64,000 bases of DNA from an uncultured Prevotellaceae bacterium (GCA_947166345.1 CAMVDU010000008.1:18275-82274); one strand, 5' to 3'. Counted from the stretch's first letter, positions 7,591 through 18,211 are shown. The notes: generated by a model from the letters alone, not told the origin. Program-made: numbers and translations.

Positions 7591-8691
7591 ATGGCATTAA
7601 AATGTGGTATTGTGGGACTGCCAAACGTCGGCAAGTCCACTCTGTTTAACTGTCTGTCGAGCGCTAAGGCACAGGCAGCCAACTTTCCGTTTTGTACGAT
7701 AGAACCCAACGTGGGCGTGATTACTGTGCCCGATGAGCGACTGACCAAACTGGCAGAAATTGTGCATCCAGGACGCATCGTGCCTGCCACGTGTGAGATA
7801 GTGGATATTGCAGGTCTGGTGAAAGGTGCCTCGAAGGGTGAGGGTCTGGGCAACAAGTTCCTGGGCAACATCCGCGAGACGGATGCCATCATCCACGTGC
7901 TGCGTTGTTTTGAGGACGATAACATCACCCATGTGGATGGCACCATCGACCCCATCCGCGATAAGGAGATTATCGATACCGAACTGCAACTCAAGGACTT
8001 AGAGACTATCGAAGGTCGTCTGGCAAAGACCGAGAAGGCTGCTGCTGCAGGCAACAAAGATGCGAAGATAGAAGTCGCCGTCTTGAAGGCCTACAAGGAA
8101 GCACTCGATCAGGGAAAGAACGCCCGTGTGGTGGAGTTTGAAACCAAGGACGAGCAGGACTGTGCCAAGAACCTGTTCCTGCTGACCAGCAAGCCCGTGC
8201 TGTATGTCTGCAACGTAGGCGAGGCCGATGCCAAAGACGGCAACGCCTTTACGAAGAGGGTAGGGGAGCTCGCCCAGGAAGAAGGTGCCGAGATGATGAT
8301 TATCGCTGCCAAGACGGAGGAAGATATCGCCGAACTGGAGTCATACGAAGACAAGCAAATGTTCCTTGAGGAGCTGGGCTTGGAGGAGAGCGGCGTGAAC
8401 CGCCTCATCAAGAAAGCCTACGCCCTGTTGAATCTCGAGACCTTCATCACCGCTGGCGAAATGGAGGTGAAGGCCTGGACCTACAAGAAAGGCTGGAAGG
8501 CCCCTCAGTGTGCTGGTGTCATCCACACCGACTTCGAGAAAGGTTTTATCCGTGCTGAGGTCATCAAGTACGAGGACTACCTGAAATATGGCTCCGAGGC
8601 TGCTGTGCGCGAAGCCGGCAAGATGGGTGTCGAGGGTAAGGACTACGTGGTTCAGGATGGCGACATCATGCACTTCCGCTTCAACGTTTGA
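7591..8691 (+). CDS. ychF: Redox/ribosome-associated ATPase of the Obg class
   Basis: 366 residues, full length. The N-terminal P-loop is GLPNVGKST (8-16), followed by a coiled insertion (about 130-200) and the C-terminal TGS domain (ITAGEMEVKAWTYKKGWKA onward, with the conserved HTDFEKGFIRAEV). Family members bind ribosomes, prefer ATP over GTP and take part in stress control. First gene of an apparent operon; lgt starts 21 bp after its stop. Confidence 0.96.
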   Translation: MALKCGIVGLPNVGKSTLFNCLSSAKAQAANFPFCTIEPNVGVITVPDERLTKLAEIVHPGRIVPATCEIVDIAGLVKGASKGEGLGNKFLGNIRETDAIIHVLRCFEDDNITHVDGTIDPIRDKEIIDTELQLKDLETIEGRLAKTEKAAAAGNKDAKIEVAVLKAYKEALDQGKNARVVEFETKDEQDCAKNLFLLTSKPVLYVCNVGEADAKDGNAFTKRVGELAQEEGAEMMIIAAKTEEDIAELESYEDKQMFLEELGLEESGVNRLIKKAYALLNLETFITAGEMEVKAWTYKKGWKAPQCAGVIHTDFEKGFIRAEVIKYEDYLKYGSEAAVREAGKMGVEGKDYVVQDGDIMHFRFNV

Positions 8692-8712
8692 CCATCAGAC
8701 TAATCAGAAAAT

Positions 8713-9597
8713 ATGCTAAATCAACTATTATATATCACTTGGGACCCTAACCTCGTAGCATTCGAGATAGGTCCTCTCAGCATTCGCTGGTATTCGCTTT
8801 GCTGGCTCATCGGCTTGGCATTGGCATATTTCGTGGTACGCCAACTGTTCAAGGACCAGAAGATACCCGATGAGAAGTTCGATCCGCTGTTTATCTATTG
8901 TTTCCTGGGCATCCTCGTTGGCGCCCGTCTGGGACATTGTATCTTCTATGAGCCAGAGTACTTCCTCAGTTCAGGCAAACACATGGTGGAGATGATCCTG
9001 CCCATTAAGTTCAGCGCTGACGGCGACTGGCACTTGACGGGCTACGAGGGACTGGCCTCTCACGGTGGTACCCTGGGACTCATCCTGGCCTTGTTGCTCT
9101 ACGTGAAACGAACGGGGGTGAAGCTGTGGACGGTACTCGACAATATCGCGATTGCTACTGGTACCACAGCCTGTTTCATCCGTCTGGGCAACCTCATGAA
9201 CTCAGAGATTGTGGGCAAGGTGACTGATGTGCCCTGGGCCTTCCTCTTCGTCAACGGCCATCCTAGTATTGCCCACGAGCCGCGTCATCCTGCCCAGCTC
9301 TACGAGGCGCTGGCCTATGCCCTGCTGTTCATCATCATGATTATCCTCTACAAGAAGAGCAAACAGCCAACAGCTAATAGCCAACAGCCAGCAGTTCCCC
9401 AAGTGGGCACAGGCTTCTACTTCGGCTTATGCCTCTTCTACATCTTCCTGTTCCGTTTCTTCATCGAATACACCAAGGAGATTCAGGTGGACTTCGAAGC
9501 TGGTCTGCCGCTCGATATGGGACAGATTCTCTCTCTTCCCTTCATCGCCATCGGAGGATGGTTTATGATGAAAGGATGGAAAAAGGTAAAAGGGTAA
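8713..9597 (+). CDS. lgt: Prolipoprotein diacylglyceryl transferase
   Basis: Inner-membrane enzyme that adds diacylglycerol to the lipobox cysteine of prolipoproteins, the first step of lipoprotein maturation. There are several hydrophobic helices. The family signature appears as RLGNLMNSEIVG, together with GARLGHCIFYEPEYF and HPAQLYEALAY. The cytoplasmic loop before the last helices carries an unusual insert, KQPTANSQQPAVPQ, encoded by a run of 7-bp repeats (9362-9396). The last residues KKVKG and the next gene's start also lie in a near-7-bp A/G-rich repeat. The helicase gene starts 3 bp after the stop. Confidence 0.96.
   Translation: MLNQLLYITWDPNLVAFEIGPLSIRWYSLCWLIGLALAYFVVRQLFKDQKIPDEKFDPLFIYCFLGILVGARLGHCIFYEPEYFLSSGKHMVEMILPIKFSADGDWHLTGYEGLASHGGTLGLILALLLYVKRTGVKLWTVLDNIAIATGTTACFIRLGNLMNSEIVGKVTDVPWAFLFVNGHPSIAHEPRHPAQLYEALAYALLFIIMIILYKKSKQPTANSQQPAVPQVGTGFYFGLCLFYIFLFRFFIEYTKEIQVDFEAGLPLDMGQILSLPFIAIGGWFMMKGWKKVKG
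9362..9396 (+). repeat. Heptamer repeat inside lgt
   Basis: Five 7-bp units, AACAGCC, AACAGCT, AATAGCC, AACAGCC and AGCAGTT, lie end to end inside the coding sequence. They encode a low-complexity Q/P/A/N loop with no disruption of the frame. Confidence 0.85.
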
Positions 9598-9600
9598 AAA

Positions 9601-12600
9601 ATGGATGCAAACGAACTGTTCACGATTTGTCAAGAGCTGGCTGAAGAAGAACCTTCAGCCAGTTCTGTCAGACGGATGCACGAACTGTTGGTGCTTTGTT
9701 GCAGCAACGGCGCACGTGAACAGGGTGGGACGTTTGGCAACCTTTTTTCTCAGATAGACTGGCTGTGCAAGCATCACGGACTGTCGGCAGCTGACACCAT
9801 TGCTATTCAGACAGCCCGTCGCGACTCCAACCAAACCACCATTGAAACCGATGACTGGCGCTACGACCTACGGGCCGTAGCACGCTTTATCTCGGCAGTC
9901 TTTCATGCCGATATTCCTGGTACGCTTCTTCGTCTGCTGCCCCCTATCAATCGACAAAGGGAGGGTGGACTCACCATCGATTGGCGCTATGTGCGTTGCA
10001 TCGTTCAGACGTTTGACGACAGCCTCATTCATGCCACAACCGACGATGGTGAGGTGACTATTGACTATGCTTACAACGAGCAAGGACGCGACTTCCTGTA
10101 CCTGCGAAAGATACTGCGCGAGGGTATGCAACTGAACATACTCGATGCCCATCAGGAGGGGAACAGGCTCATCCCTGGACTCGTGGTCGTAGAGCCCGAC
10201 TTCCTCATTGATATCTCGTCGCTGGCAAGCTGTTTTACATCCTATGGTCACCACCCCTTGCACTATACCCTGAACCGACTGAAACCCTCTGCCAACACGC
10301 AGGCCATCCTACTTGGTAACTTCGCTGGCGACGCACTCGACGACCTTATCAACGATCCTGAGAGCACCGTCAGCCACTCTCTGCAACGCTCCTACCGCAA
10401 AGAGGCGATGCGCTTCTGTGCGTGCGACGATTTCACCAAAGAGAAGTTCGAGACAGAGGCAGAGACGCAGGCTGCCAATATCCGTGAGGCCGTCAGTGAG
10501 CTGTTCAGTATCTACAAACGCGAAAAAGCCCTTCTGGAGCCCTCGTTTGTCTGCGAACGACTGGGATTGCAGGGACGTGTTGACTTGATGACAGCCGACA
10601 TGCAATTGCTGGTAGAGCAGAAGTCGGGTAAGAACATGAAGATTGAGCACCACAGTCACGACCCCCACGGACTGCAGCGCGAGGACCACTACGTTCAGCT
10701 ATTGCTCTACTATGGTGTGCTACGCTATAACTTCAACAAGAGCGACCGTCAGGTGGATACCCGTCTGCTCTATTCCCACTATCCTGCCCATCAGGGACTG
10801 TTGACGGTGAACTACTACCGCACCCTGTTCCGTGAGGCTATCCGTCTGCGCAATCAGATTGTTGCCACAGAGTTTCTCATCGCCCGTCAGGGGTTTGGAC
10901 GCATCTTGCCTCTGCTCTGTAACGATGTCGTCTATAAAGATGTTCAGCGTGATGGGTTCTTCCATCAGTATGTAGAGCCAAAACTCACGATGTTGAACGC
11001 CCAGCTCTCTATGCTCAATACCCTCGAAAAGACCTATTTCGAGCGCATGATGACCTTCGTCTATCGCGAGCAGCTGTGTCAACGGTTAGGCGTAGAGGAA
11101 GGACACGGCGGCTCAACAGCCGACCTCTGGCAGATGCCGTTGAACGAGAAAGAAGAGACTGGCAACATCTATACAGGACTTATCATCACGTCGCAACAGC
11201 GGTCTGACGAGGGTGGGGGATACGACCTCATCACCCTCCGCCTCCCCACATCTCAAACCTCCAAGAACTTCCGTCGTGGCGATATGGTCTATCTCTACGC
11301 TTATCAAAGTACGCCAGACGTTCGGCAGAGTATCCTCTACAAAGGTATCCTGCAAGAGATTGGTACAGACCAACTGGTGGTGGCCCTGAACGACGGACAG
11401 CAGAATCCTGATGTCTTCGCCCCAGACGAGCAGCAGCAGTGGGCTATAGAACATGGAGGCAGCGACAATACCGCTTCTGCTGGCATCCGCAGCCTCTACC
11501 AGCTGATGACAGCCGATGCCTATCGCAGGGTCTTGCTGTTGGGACAGCGAACACCACAGGCCGACACCTCGCTGACGCTTACCAAGAGCTACCATCCTGC
11601 CTACGACGATATCGTGCTGCGCGTGAAACAAGCACGCGACTACTTCCTATTGGTGGGACCACCAGGCACAGGCAAGACCTCGATGGCGCTGCGCTTTATG
11701 GTCGATGAAGCCCTTGCCAGCAACCCTTCGGCCCAACTGCTGCTGATGGCTTATACGAACAGGGCTGTCGATGAGATTTGTGAGATGCTCTGTACGGCTG
11801 GGCATCCTTTCCTACGCATCGCCAACGCTGCCTCGTGCGAACCTCGTTTCCGTCAGTACCTGTTGGAAGAGAGGATGAAGCCCACAGACACCCTTGATGA
11901 CATCGAGGCCTACGTGCGTCAAACGCGCATCGTGGTGGGCACCACATCGATGCTACAGGCGCGTCCGTTCATCTTCCAACTGAAACACTTCTCGCTGGCA
12001 CTCATCGACGAGGCTTCGCAGATACTCGAACCTGGTCTCGTGGGACTGTTGGCCAGCGACGCCATAGACCGCTTCGTACTCATAGGCGATCACAAGCAGT
12101 TGCCTGCCGTCGTTCAGCAAAGCCAGGAACAAGCTGCCGTTAGCGAACAATGTCTGCGCAATATCTGCCTGACAGACTGTAGGCAGTCGCTCTTCGAGCG
12201 CCTCCTCCGTTGGGAACAGCACGAACAGCGGACGCAGTTTGTAGGTACCCTGAAGAAACAGGGACGCATGCATCCCGATATTGCACTTTTCCCAAACGAC
12301 CACTTCTATCGTCAGGAACAGCTCGACATCGTACCATGTCCACACCAAGAAGAGGCGTCACTCCACTACGATGCCCCCTCACAAGATGCCATCGACGACC
12401 TTCTCAAGCAACATCGCATGCTCTTCCTGTCTGTTCAAAAGACAGAGAAAACAACCTCCGACCAGACCAATCCTGACGAAGCTCGCATGGTGGCCGACCT
12501 CGTGCGTCGTATTCATCGCTTCTATGGTGAACGCTTTGATGCCACCAAGACGCTGGGCATCATTGTACCCTACCGTAATCAGATCACGATGATTCGTCAG

Positions 12601-12891
12601 GAGATTACCCATCTTGGTATCGAGGGACTTACCGATATCACTATCGACACTGTTGAACGCTATCAGGGATCGCAACGCGATGTGATTATCTACTCGTTCA
12701 CCATCAGCCGTCTCTATCAGCTCGACTTCCTCACCCAGAACACGTTTGAGGAAAACGGACAGACCATCGACCGCAAACTCAACGTGGCCCTAACGCGTGC
12801 TCGCAGACAGATGCTGATGGTTGGCAACCCAGCTATTCTCAATCATAACAGATTGTTCCGTCAGCTCGTTTCAACCTGCCATCATGAATAA
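9601..12891 (+). CDS. Dna2-like fused nuclease-helicase (SF1)
   Basis: 1096 residues. The N-terminal half has a RecB/Cas4-type PD-(D/E)xK nuclease core: GRVDLM (D327), then LVEQKSGK (E339, K341) and the QLLLYYGVL helix. The C-terminal half is a superfamily 1 helicase of the Upf1/Dna2 type: Walker A GPPGTGKT (686-693), motif II LIDEASQ (D803, E804), GDHKQLPAV (motif III), VERYQGSQRDVII and LNVALTRARRQ (motifs V and VI). In Dna2 such enzymes trim DNA flaps and resect ends. The bacterial role here is inferred only by architecture. I see no cysteine cluster for the iron-sulfur site of eukaryotic Dna2. Co-transcribed with ychF and lgt. Confidence 0.85.
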   Translation: MDANELFTICQELAEEEPSASSVRRMHELLVLCCSNGAREQGGTFGNLFSQIDWLCKHHGLSAADTIAIQTARRDSNQTTIETDDWRYDLRAVARFISAVFHADIPGTLLRLLPPINRQREGGLTIDWRYVRCIVQTFDDSLIHATTDDGEVTIDYAYNEQGRDFLYLRKILREGMQLNILDAHQEGNRLIPGLVVVEPDFLIDISSLASCFTSYGHHPLHYTLNRLKPSANTQAILLGNFAGDALDDLINDPESTVSHSLQRSYRKEAMRFCACDDFTKEKFETEAETQAANIREAVSELFSIYKREKALLEPSFVCERLGLQGRVDLMTADMQLLVEQKSGKNMKIEHHSHDPHGLQREDHYVQLLLYYGVLRYNFNKSDRQVDTRLLYSHYPAHQGLLTVNYYRTLFREAIRLRNQIVATEFLIARQGFGRILPLLCNDVVYKDVQRDGFFHQYVEPKLTMLNAQLSMLNTLEKTYFERMMTFVYREQLCQRLGVEEGHGGSTADLWQMPLNEKEETGNIYTGLIITSQQRSDEGGGYDLITLRLPTSQTSKNFRRGDMVYLYAYQSTPDVRQSILYKGILQEIGTDQLVVALNDGQQNPDVFAPDEQQQWAIEHGGSDNTASAGIRSLYQLMTADAYRRVLLLGQRTPQADTSLTLTKSYHPAYDDIVLRVKQARDYFLLVGPPGTGKTSMALRFMVDEALASNPSAQLLLMAYTNRAVDEICEMLCTAGHPFLRIANAASCEPRFRQYLLEERMKPTDTLDDIEAYVRQTRIVVGTTSMLQARPFIFQLKHFSLALIDEASQILEPGLVGLLASDAIDRFVLIGDHKQLPAVVQQSQEQAAVSEQCLRNICLTDCRQSLFERLLRWEQHEQRTQFVGTLKKQGRMHPDIALFPNDHFYRQEQLDIVPCPHQEEASLHYDAPSQDAIDDLLKQHRMLFLSVQKTEKTTSDQTNPDEARMVADLVRRIHRFYGERFDATKTLGIIVPYRNQITMIRQEITHLGIEGLTDITIDTVERYQGSQRDVIIYSFTISRLYQLDFLTQNTFEENGQTIDRKLNVALTRARRQMLMVGNPAILNHNRLFRQLVSTCHHE

Positions 12892-12938
12892 TTCTTAAAA
12901 ATTAACAAACAATTGATGGTTATTTGAAAGAAAATAAG

Positions 12939-12946
12939 TAATTTTG
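12939..12946 (+). promoter_or_regulatory. -7 box for DUF3332 gene
   Basis: TAATTTTG, 33 nt before the start codon. The nearest upstream TTG is at a non-ideal spacing of 23. Confidence 0.45.
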
Positions 12947-12979
12947 CCATCGGATAATTATTAACAAAAACTATCTGTT

Positions 12980-13528
12980 ATGAAAAAGACCAGTTTGAAA
13001 GTAGCAGTTGTTCTGCTCAGCGGCGCACTTTTGTGTAGCTCATGTATCGGTTCGTTCGGCTTGTTCAACAAGTACGAGCAGTGGCAATGCAACATGACCA
13101 GCAGTAAAATAGTCAATGGTATCGTTGGTCTTATCCTCCAACCTGTTGTTGGCACTATCTGTCTGACTGTCGATGCCCTTGTGCTCAATACCATCGAGTT
13201 CTGGACTGGCGAGAATCCTGTAACAGCCAGCACCCAGGTTGTGAAGGGACAGGATGGCCGTTACTACACGGTGAAGACCTCTAAGAAAGGTTACGAGATT
13301 ATCGCTCCTACGGGTGAGGTGACGCTGTTTGTCTTCAACGCCAAAGATAACTCATGGAGTATGGTTCAGAATGGTATTACGAAGGAGATTCTCCACTTCA
13401 ATGCCGACGGCACCATCCAGGCCAACCTGCAGAATGGTGAGACTATTACCGTCACCAACGACGAAGCCGGTCTCAATCAGGTTCGCGACGCTGTGCTGAA
13501 CGACCAGAACCTCTGGGCAAAGCGATAA
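12980..13528 (+). CDS. DUF3332 family lipoprotein
   Basis: 182 residues. The N-terminus MKKTSLKVAVVLLSGALLCSSC is a lipoprotein signal with the acylated cysteine in CSSC-IGSF. The body matches the DUF3332 pattern of Bacteroidales: FGLFNKYEQWQ, SSKIVNGIVGLILQPVVG and a membrane-like VDALVLNTIEFWTG. It then has a soluble beta-rich tail with YYTVKTSKKGYEI. Function is unknown; envelope-associated. Monocistronic, ending at a shared terminator with mutS. Confidence 0.85.
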   Translation: MKKTSLKVAVVLLSGALLCSSCIGSFGLFNKYEQWQCNMTSSKIVNGIVGLILQPVVGTICLTVDALVLNTIEFWTGENPVTASTQVVKGQDGRYYTVKTSKKGYEIIAPTGEVTLFVFNAKDNSWSMVQNGITKEILHFNADGTIQANLQNGETITVTNDEAGLNQVRDAVLNDQNLWAKR

Positions 13529-13567
13529 AAAAGGAAAGGTGAAAAAGTAAAAGGTAAAAAATAAAAG

Positions 13568-13600
13568 AATCGTCTCGGGCTATTTGCCTGAGACGATTTT
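13568..13600. terminator. Bidirectional terminator overlapping the mutS stop
   Basis: AATCGTCTCGGGC (13568-13580) pairs with GCCTGAGACGATT (13586-13598), followed by TTTT on the plus strand. The TAG of mutS is partly in the loop. It is preceded by an A/G-rich near-7-bp repeat (13535-13566). Confidence 0.75.
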
Positions 13601-16216
13601 CTTGATGTCGTTGAGTTTGTTAAGGGCCTCAACAGGAGTGAGGTTGTTGACATCGAGACCAAGTATCTCGTCGCGTACCTGCACGAGGACGGGGTCGTCG
13701 AGCTGGAAGAAGGAGAGCTGCATACCCTCACGACTGTTGGCAATCTGTGCCGTTGGCTTTCCTGCTGTTCCCACCTGGGCGTTGTCGCTTTCCAGCTGCT
13801 TCAGGATGACGTTGGCACGCTTCACGATACTGCGAGGCATACCTGCTATTTCTGCCACATGAATACCAAAGGAGTGCTCTGAGCCTCCACGCTCCAGGCA
13901 TCGTAGGAAGATGACCTTGCCATCGACCTCCTTCACAGAGACGTTATAGTTCTTAATGCGCGAGAAGTTCTTCTCCATCTCATTGAGTTCGTGGTAGTGG
14001 GTAGCAAAGAGCGTACGAGCTCGTGCTCGCGGCTGTTCGTGCAGATACTCCACAATGGCCCAGGCGATAGAGATGCCGTCGTAGGTAGAGGTACCTCGAC
14101 CCAGTTCGTCGAAGAGCACCAGAGAACGCGGCGTGACGTTGTTCAGGATATTCGAAGCCTCTGTCATCTCGACCATAAACGTTGATTCACCCAAAGAGAT
14201 ATTGTCGCTGGCACCCACACGGGTAAAGATCTTGTCCACCAGACCTATTCTGGCACTCTCAGCAGGCACGAAACAGCCTATCTGGGCCAACAGCACGATG
14301 AGAGCCGTCTGACGAAGCAGGGCCGATTTACCAGCCATATTGGGACCTGTGATGATAATGATCTGCTGACGTTCCTGATCCAGGAGGATATCGTTAGGCA
14401 CATAGGGCTCGTCAATGGGCAGCTCCGTCTCGATGACAGGATGGCGCCCCTGACGGATATCGATGACGTCGCTGTCGTCGATGACTGGACGCACATAACG
14501 GCGTTCCTCGGCAGTCTTGGCAAAGCCCAGCAAGCAGTCGAGACGGGCGAGTAGGGTAGCGTTCTGCTGAATCTGCGCGATGAACTGTTGGGTAGCCACC
14601 ACAAGGTCGTTGAATATCTGCGTCTCCAGCGACAGAATCTTCTCTTCTGCCCCAAGGATTTTCTCTTCGTACTCCTTCAGTTCCTGCGTGATGTAGCGCT
14701 CAGCCTGTGCCAGCGTCTGCTTGCGCACCCATTCCTGGGGCACCTTGTCCTTATACGTGTTGCGCACCTCGAGATAATATCCGAAGACGTTGTTATAGCC
14801 AATCTTCAACGACTGGATACCCGTCTGTTCGGCCTCGCGGTTCTGTATCTGTAGCAGATAGTCCTTGCCGCTGTAGGCAATGTGGCGCAGTTCATCGAGC
14901 GCATCGTTGACACCATTGCGGATGACGCCACCCTTCTGCACCAGCTGTGGCGGATCAGGCACAATCTCACGGTCTATACGGTCGCGAATCTGTTCGCAGA
15001 GTGAGAGATGCTCACCAATAGCAGCGATGACAGACGGATTCTGATTCTCACACTGGATCTGACAGGCCTGTTTGATGACGGCTACAGCCTGAAGAGCCAC
15101 CTTCAGCTGTACCATTTCGCGAGGTGTCACACGTCCTACTGCCACCTTCGAGATGATACGTTCGAGGTCGCCCACACGCTGCAACTGTTCGTCAACAACG
15201 GTGCGGAACTCTGGCTCACGGAAGAAGTAATCGACCATATCGAGCCGATGTCCTATCGCCTTCTGATCCTTCAGGGGGAACACCAGCCAACGACGCAACA
15301 GACGGCTACCCATAGGCGACACCGTACGGTCGATGACGTCGAGCAGCGAACGCCCATCGTCCTGCATGGGTTGCACCAGTTCCAAGGAACGGATGGTGAA
15401 CTTATCCAGACGCACGTATTTTTCTTCCTCGATGCGCGAAATGGTAGTGATATGACCTATCTGCGTGTGTTGCGTTATCTCCAGATACTGCAGGATGGCA
15501 CCAGCAGCCACAAGTCCGCTACGCAGATGATCCACGCCGAAGCCTTTCATCGTCTTCACCTGGAAGTGCTTCAGCAGCTTCTGATTGGCTGTCTGTTCCG
15601 TAAACACCCAATCATCGAGCTCGAAGGTGACAAAACGCGTGCCGAAGTAACGCTCAAAGTCACGCTTACGCTCACGGTCGAAGAGCACCTCCTTGGGTTG
15701 GAAACTGCCCAACAGCTTCTCCACATAATCGTAGGTACCCTCGCCAACCAGGTATTCGCCTGTAGAGATGTCGAGGAACGACACACCACAGGCCGCGCGT
15801 CCAAAGTGGACGGCAGCCAGGAAGTTGTTCTCCTTGTAGTTGAGTACGTTGTCTGAGAGTGCTACGCCAGGCGTCACCAGTTCTGTGATGCCACGTTTCA
15901 CCAGCTTCTTCGTCAACTTGGGGTCTTCCAACTGATCACAGATGGCCACACGCTTGCCAGCACGTATCAGTTTGGGCAGATAGGTGTCGAGGGCATGATG
16001 AGGAAAGCCGGCCATCTCGTCGCCTTTATTGTAACCGTTGTTACGTTTGGTCAGCGTGATGCCGAGGATACGCGACGCAATGACTGCATCCTCGCAATAG
16101 GTCTCGTAGAAGTCGCCACACCTGAAGAGCAGCACAGCATCAGGATGCTTTGCCTTCAAGTCGAAGAACTGCTTCATCATTGGTGTCAGCTCATTCTTGC
16201 CGTCTTTCTTCGTCAT
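13580..16216 (-). CDS. mutS: DNA mismatch repair ATPase MutS
   Basis: 878 residues. The mismatch-reading motif is intact (CGDFYETY, F36 and E38). The ABC-type ATPase has GPNMAGKS (624-631) and the signature and Walker B region [12 protein letters not shown]. It recognises mispairs and recruits MutL. I chose ATG 16216 ([10 protein letters not shown]): the promoter TACCTTTG lies 20-27 nt upstream, which excludes the upstream ATG at 16246 that lies inside the promoter. Single-gene transcript flanked by terminators. Confidence 0.97.
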   Translation of the reverse strand: MTKKDGKNELTPMMKQFFDLKAKHPDAVLLFRCGDFYETYCEDAVIASRILGITLTKRNNGYNKGDEMAGFPHHALDTYLPKLIRAGKRVAICDQLEDPKLTKKLVKRGITELVTPGVALSDNVLNYKENNFLAAVHFGRAACGVSFLDISTGEYLVGEGTYDYVEKLLGSFQPKEVLFDRERKRDFERYFGTRFVTFELDDWVFTEQTANQKLLKHFQVKTMKGFGVDHLRSGLVAAGAILQYLEITQHTQIGHITTISRIEEEKYVRLDKFTIRSLELVQPMQDDGRSLLDVIDRTVSPMGSRLLRRWLVFPLKDQKAIGHRLDMVDYFFREPEFRTVVDEQLQRVGDLERIISKVAVGRVTPREMVQLKVALQAVAVIKQACQIQCENQNPSVIAAIGEHLSLCEQIRDRIDREIVPDPPQLVQKGGVIRNGVNDALDELRHIAYSGKDYLLQIQNREAEQTGIQSLKIGYNNVFGYYLEVRNTYKDKVPQEWVRKQTLAQAERYITQELKEYEEKILGAEEKILSLETQIFNDLVVATQQFIAQIQQNATLLARLDCLLGFAKTAEERRYVRPVIDDSDVIDIRQGRHPVIETELPIDEPYVPNDILLDQERQQIIIITGPNMAGKSALLRQTALIVLLAQIGCFVPAESARIGLVDKIFTRVGASDNISLGESTFMVEMTEASNILNNVTPRSLVLFDELGRGTSTYDGISIAWAIVEYLHEQPRARARTLFATHYHELNEMEKNFSRIKNYNVSVKEVDGKVIFLRCLERGGSEHSFGIHVAEIAGMPRSIVKRANVILKQLESDNAQVGTAGKPTAQIANSREGMQLSFFQLDDPVLVQVRDEILGLDVNNLTPVEALNKLNDIKKIVSGK

Positions 16217-16235
16217 AATAGTTCGATTTTGTTTG

Positions 16236-16267
16236 CAAAGGTACAAAAAAAGCGGGACACGCCCAAA
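16236..16267 (-). promoter_or_regulatory. mutS promoter nested in a terminator
   Basis: TTTG (16264-16267), 20-nt gap, TACCTTTG (16236-16243) on the minus strand. The -33 element falls in the loop of the upstream gene's terminator hairpin (16253-16280), and the U-tract of that terminator occupies the spacer. Confidence 0.8.
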
Positions 16268-16280
16268 AGGAAATGTCCCG
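16253..16280 (-). terminator. Terminator of the exported Ig-like protein gene
   Basis: CGGGACA (from 16280 downward on the minus strand) pairs with TGTCCCG and is followed by CTTTTTTTG. Confidence 0.7.
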
Positions 16281-16339
16281 ATTCTTACTTTTTTTTGTAG
16301 AGATGCTTACTTTATCATGAGCTTGCTCTTGCTTTATTC

Positions 16340-18121
16340 TCACTTCATCACGACCTTTTTGCCGTTGATGATGTGGAGACCCTTGTAGCCAGCGTCAACC
16401 TTCTGACCAGCGAGGTTGTAACGAACAGCGTTCTCAGCATTGGCAACACTAACGGTAGAAATACCTGAGGCTGGTGAGAATGTAGCTGTGATTGTTACGT
16501 TCTTAGCAGGCATCTCAAACTCATAATAACTCTTATCCTGAGCTATGTTAACAGTAATCGGATTGCTATCTGAATCAGCAGCAGTCACACTGTTAACCTC
16601 GAAGCCGTCTTTAGGAGTCACAGTAAATTTAACATTCTTTCCTGCACCCTTATAGATAGGATTCTTCTCACTATCGAAAGAAATGCCTCTTACATCACCC
16701 TGAGTGCTATCAAAAACAGTAGTAATCGTGAAGAGTTGAGTGATGTTCAGAGCAATAGTAACATTGCTGGCGGGCATGATGAGATAGTGGCCTTCCTCGT
16801 CGCTACCTCCGATTTCTACTTCTGTACCATTCTCGGCAGTAATAGTTGGCTCATTCATCTCCCAACCGTCATCTGTGCTCATACCTGTCACACTAACCTT
16901 TTCACCAGCAGCTGCTTCGTATTTGTCAAGAGTAAGGCTACCATGCTCTGTGTTGGTGATGGTAATCGTGTATTTGGGCTCAGTTATCTTACCATTCAAA
17001 GAATAGATATAGCCACTGACAAACTGAGGCTGGCGGCTATCATCTGTTCCATAGAACTGAATCTGACCATAGAGAACTACCTCGTCGTCGACCTTGATCT
17101 TGTTTACATCTTTGAACTTAGCATTCTCCAAGTAATAACAACGGAAAGCATACAATTTTATATTTGCATCGTAGTCACCCTGGATGGCTGCAATCTTGAA
17201 GTTTGCATTACCATATGCAGTATCAACTTGCTCAATATTGGTAATATAACCCTTCACATAGATTTTTGCTGATTTAGGATTGGTAACTGTATCAAGAGGC
17301 TGAACAAAGGCAAAGAATTCATCATCGGTCAGGAGATAAGGATTATTCTTCTGGCCCTTTGCATTAGGATCAATAGCATTCTTCACAGTAATAACAATAG
17401 ATACACTCTGAGCCTCATACTCGTCATTGCCATCGAAAGAAGCTGTGATAGTTGCCTCGCCTGGACCTTTAACTGTGATGACACCCGCATTGGTAACCGT
17501 GCAGACAGAATCATTAGAAGAAGTACAGGTCACTGCCAGGTTGTTGCTGTTCTGAAGCGTAGGAATAAGAGCATAGTCACCACCAAATGTTACAGTAGTA
17601 GAAGCCTTACCCCATGAAAGACCAGCAGGCTTCTTGGCTACGCCTTGATAGAGTTTAATGTCGTCAAGACGGGCGTTAGAACCAACATTTGAAGGCATGT
17701 AAATCTTAATGGTAAGGCTTTGTGTACCCTCTACAACAGTGAGAGGATAGTTGTCAGCATTTCCAACGCGACTTTTATCACCGACAGTAGCACCAGTTAC
17801 CTCAATAGAAAGCTCAGCACGATTGGTAACATAAGAAATGTTCATCTCGCCACTCTTGCCATTCAGAGGTACAACAGCAGTAAACGAACCACCCTTCTTG
17901 GCTACCAGCAACTCAGGAGAAGTGCCGCCAGCTAAATTTGCTTCATAAATCTTGGTTGTACCACCACCATTTGCACAAGCATAGCTATAAGTACCACCAG
18001 CAGGTACGTCATCAGCCTTATAGCTTGAGAAATCCTCTTGCCAGATGATATCCTCAGCCATAGCATTACCACACACGAGCATCAGAAGGCTCGCAAATAA
18101 AAAGCGTAAAGATTTAATCAT
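16340..18121 (-). CDS. Exported multidomain protein with Ig-like repeats
   Basis: 593 residues from ATG 18121 (MIKSLRFLFASLLMLVCG, signal peptide ending near AMAE). Mature parts in order: an N-terminal beta-sandwich beginning DIIWQEDFSSYKADDVPAGG; a bacterial Ig-like (Big_2 type) segment around CTVTNAGVITVKGPGEATI; an OB-like segment (KIYVKGYITNIEQV); and two 'B-repeat'-like modules (TITNTEHGSLTLDKYEAAAG and VTPKDGFEVNSVT). The C-terminus VRYNLAGQKVDAGYKGLHII then NGKKVVMK is the tail seen on many Prevotella secreted proteins, suggesting surface sorting. Ligand or activity is unknown. A further ATG at 18148 lies upstream without support. Confidence 0.8.
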   Translation of the reverse strand: MIKSLRFLFASLLMLVCGNAMAEDIIWQEDFSSYKADDVPAGGTYSYACANGGGTTKIYEANLAGGTSPELLVAKKGGSFTAVVPLNGKSGEMNISYVTNRAELSIEVTGATVGDKSRVGNADNYPLTVVEGTQSLTIKIYMPSNVGSNARLDDIKLYQGVAKKPAGLSWGKASTTVTFGGDYALIPTLQNSNNLAVTCTSSNDSVCTVTNAGVITVKGPGEATITASFDGNDEYEAQSVSIVITVKNAIDPNAKGQKNNPYLLTDDEFFAFVQPLDTVTNPKSAKIYVKGYITNIEQVDTAYGNANFKIAAIQGDYDANIKLYAFRCYYLENAKFKDVNKIKVDDEVVLYGQIQFYGTDDSRQPQFVSGYIYSLNGKITEPKYTITITNTEHGSLTLDKYEAAAGEKVSVTGMSTDDGWEMNEPTITAENGTEVEIGGSDEEGHYLIMPASNVTIALNITQLFTITTVFDSTQGDVRGISFDSEKNPIYKGAGKNVKFTVTPKDGFEVNSVTAADSDSNPITVNIAQDKSYYEFEMPAKNVTITATFSPASGISTVSVANAENAVRYNLAGQKVDAGYKGLHIINGKKVVMK

Positions 18122-18162
18122 AATTTTTGGTTTTTTAAGATTGTACATTAGTTATTTTGCTG

Positions 18163-18193
18163 CAAATATACACAATAAAAATGGAACGACAAA
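18163..18193 (-). promoter_or_regulatory. Promoter of exported Ig-like protein
   Basis: TTTG (18190-18193), 19-nt gap, TATATTTG (18163-18170) on the minus strand. It is back to back with the plus-strand promoter at 18212. Confidence 0.8.
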
Positions 18194-18211
18194 CAAAAAA
18201 GAGAAAAATTT

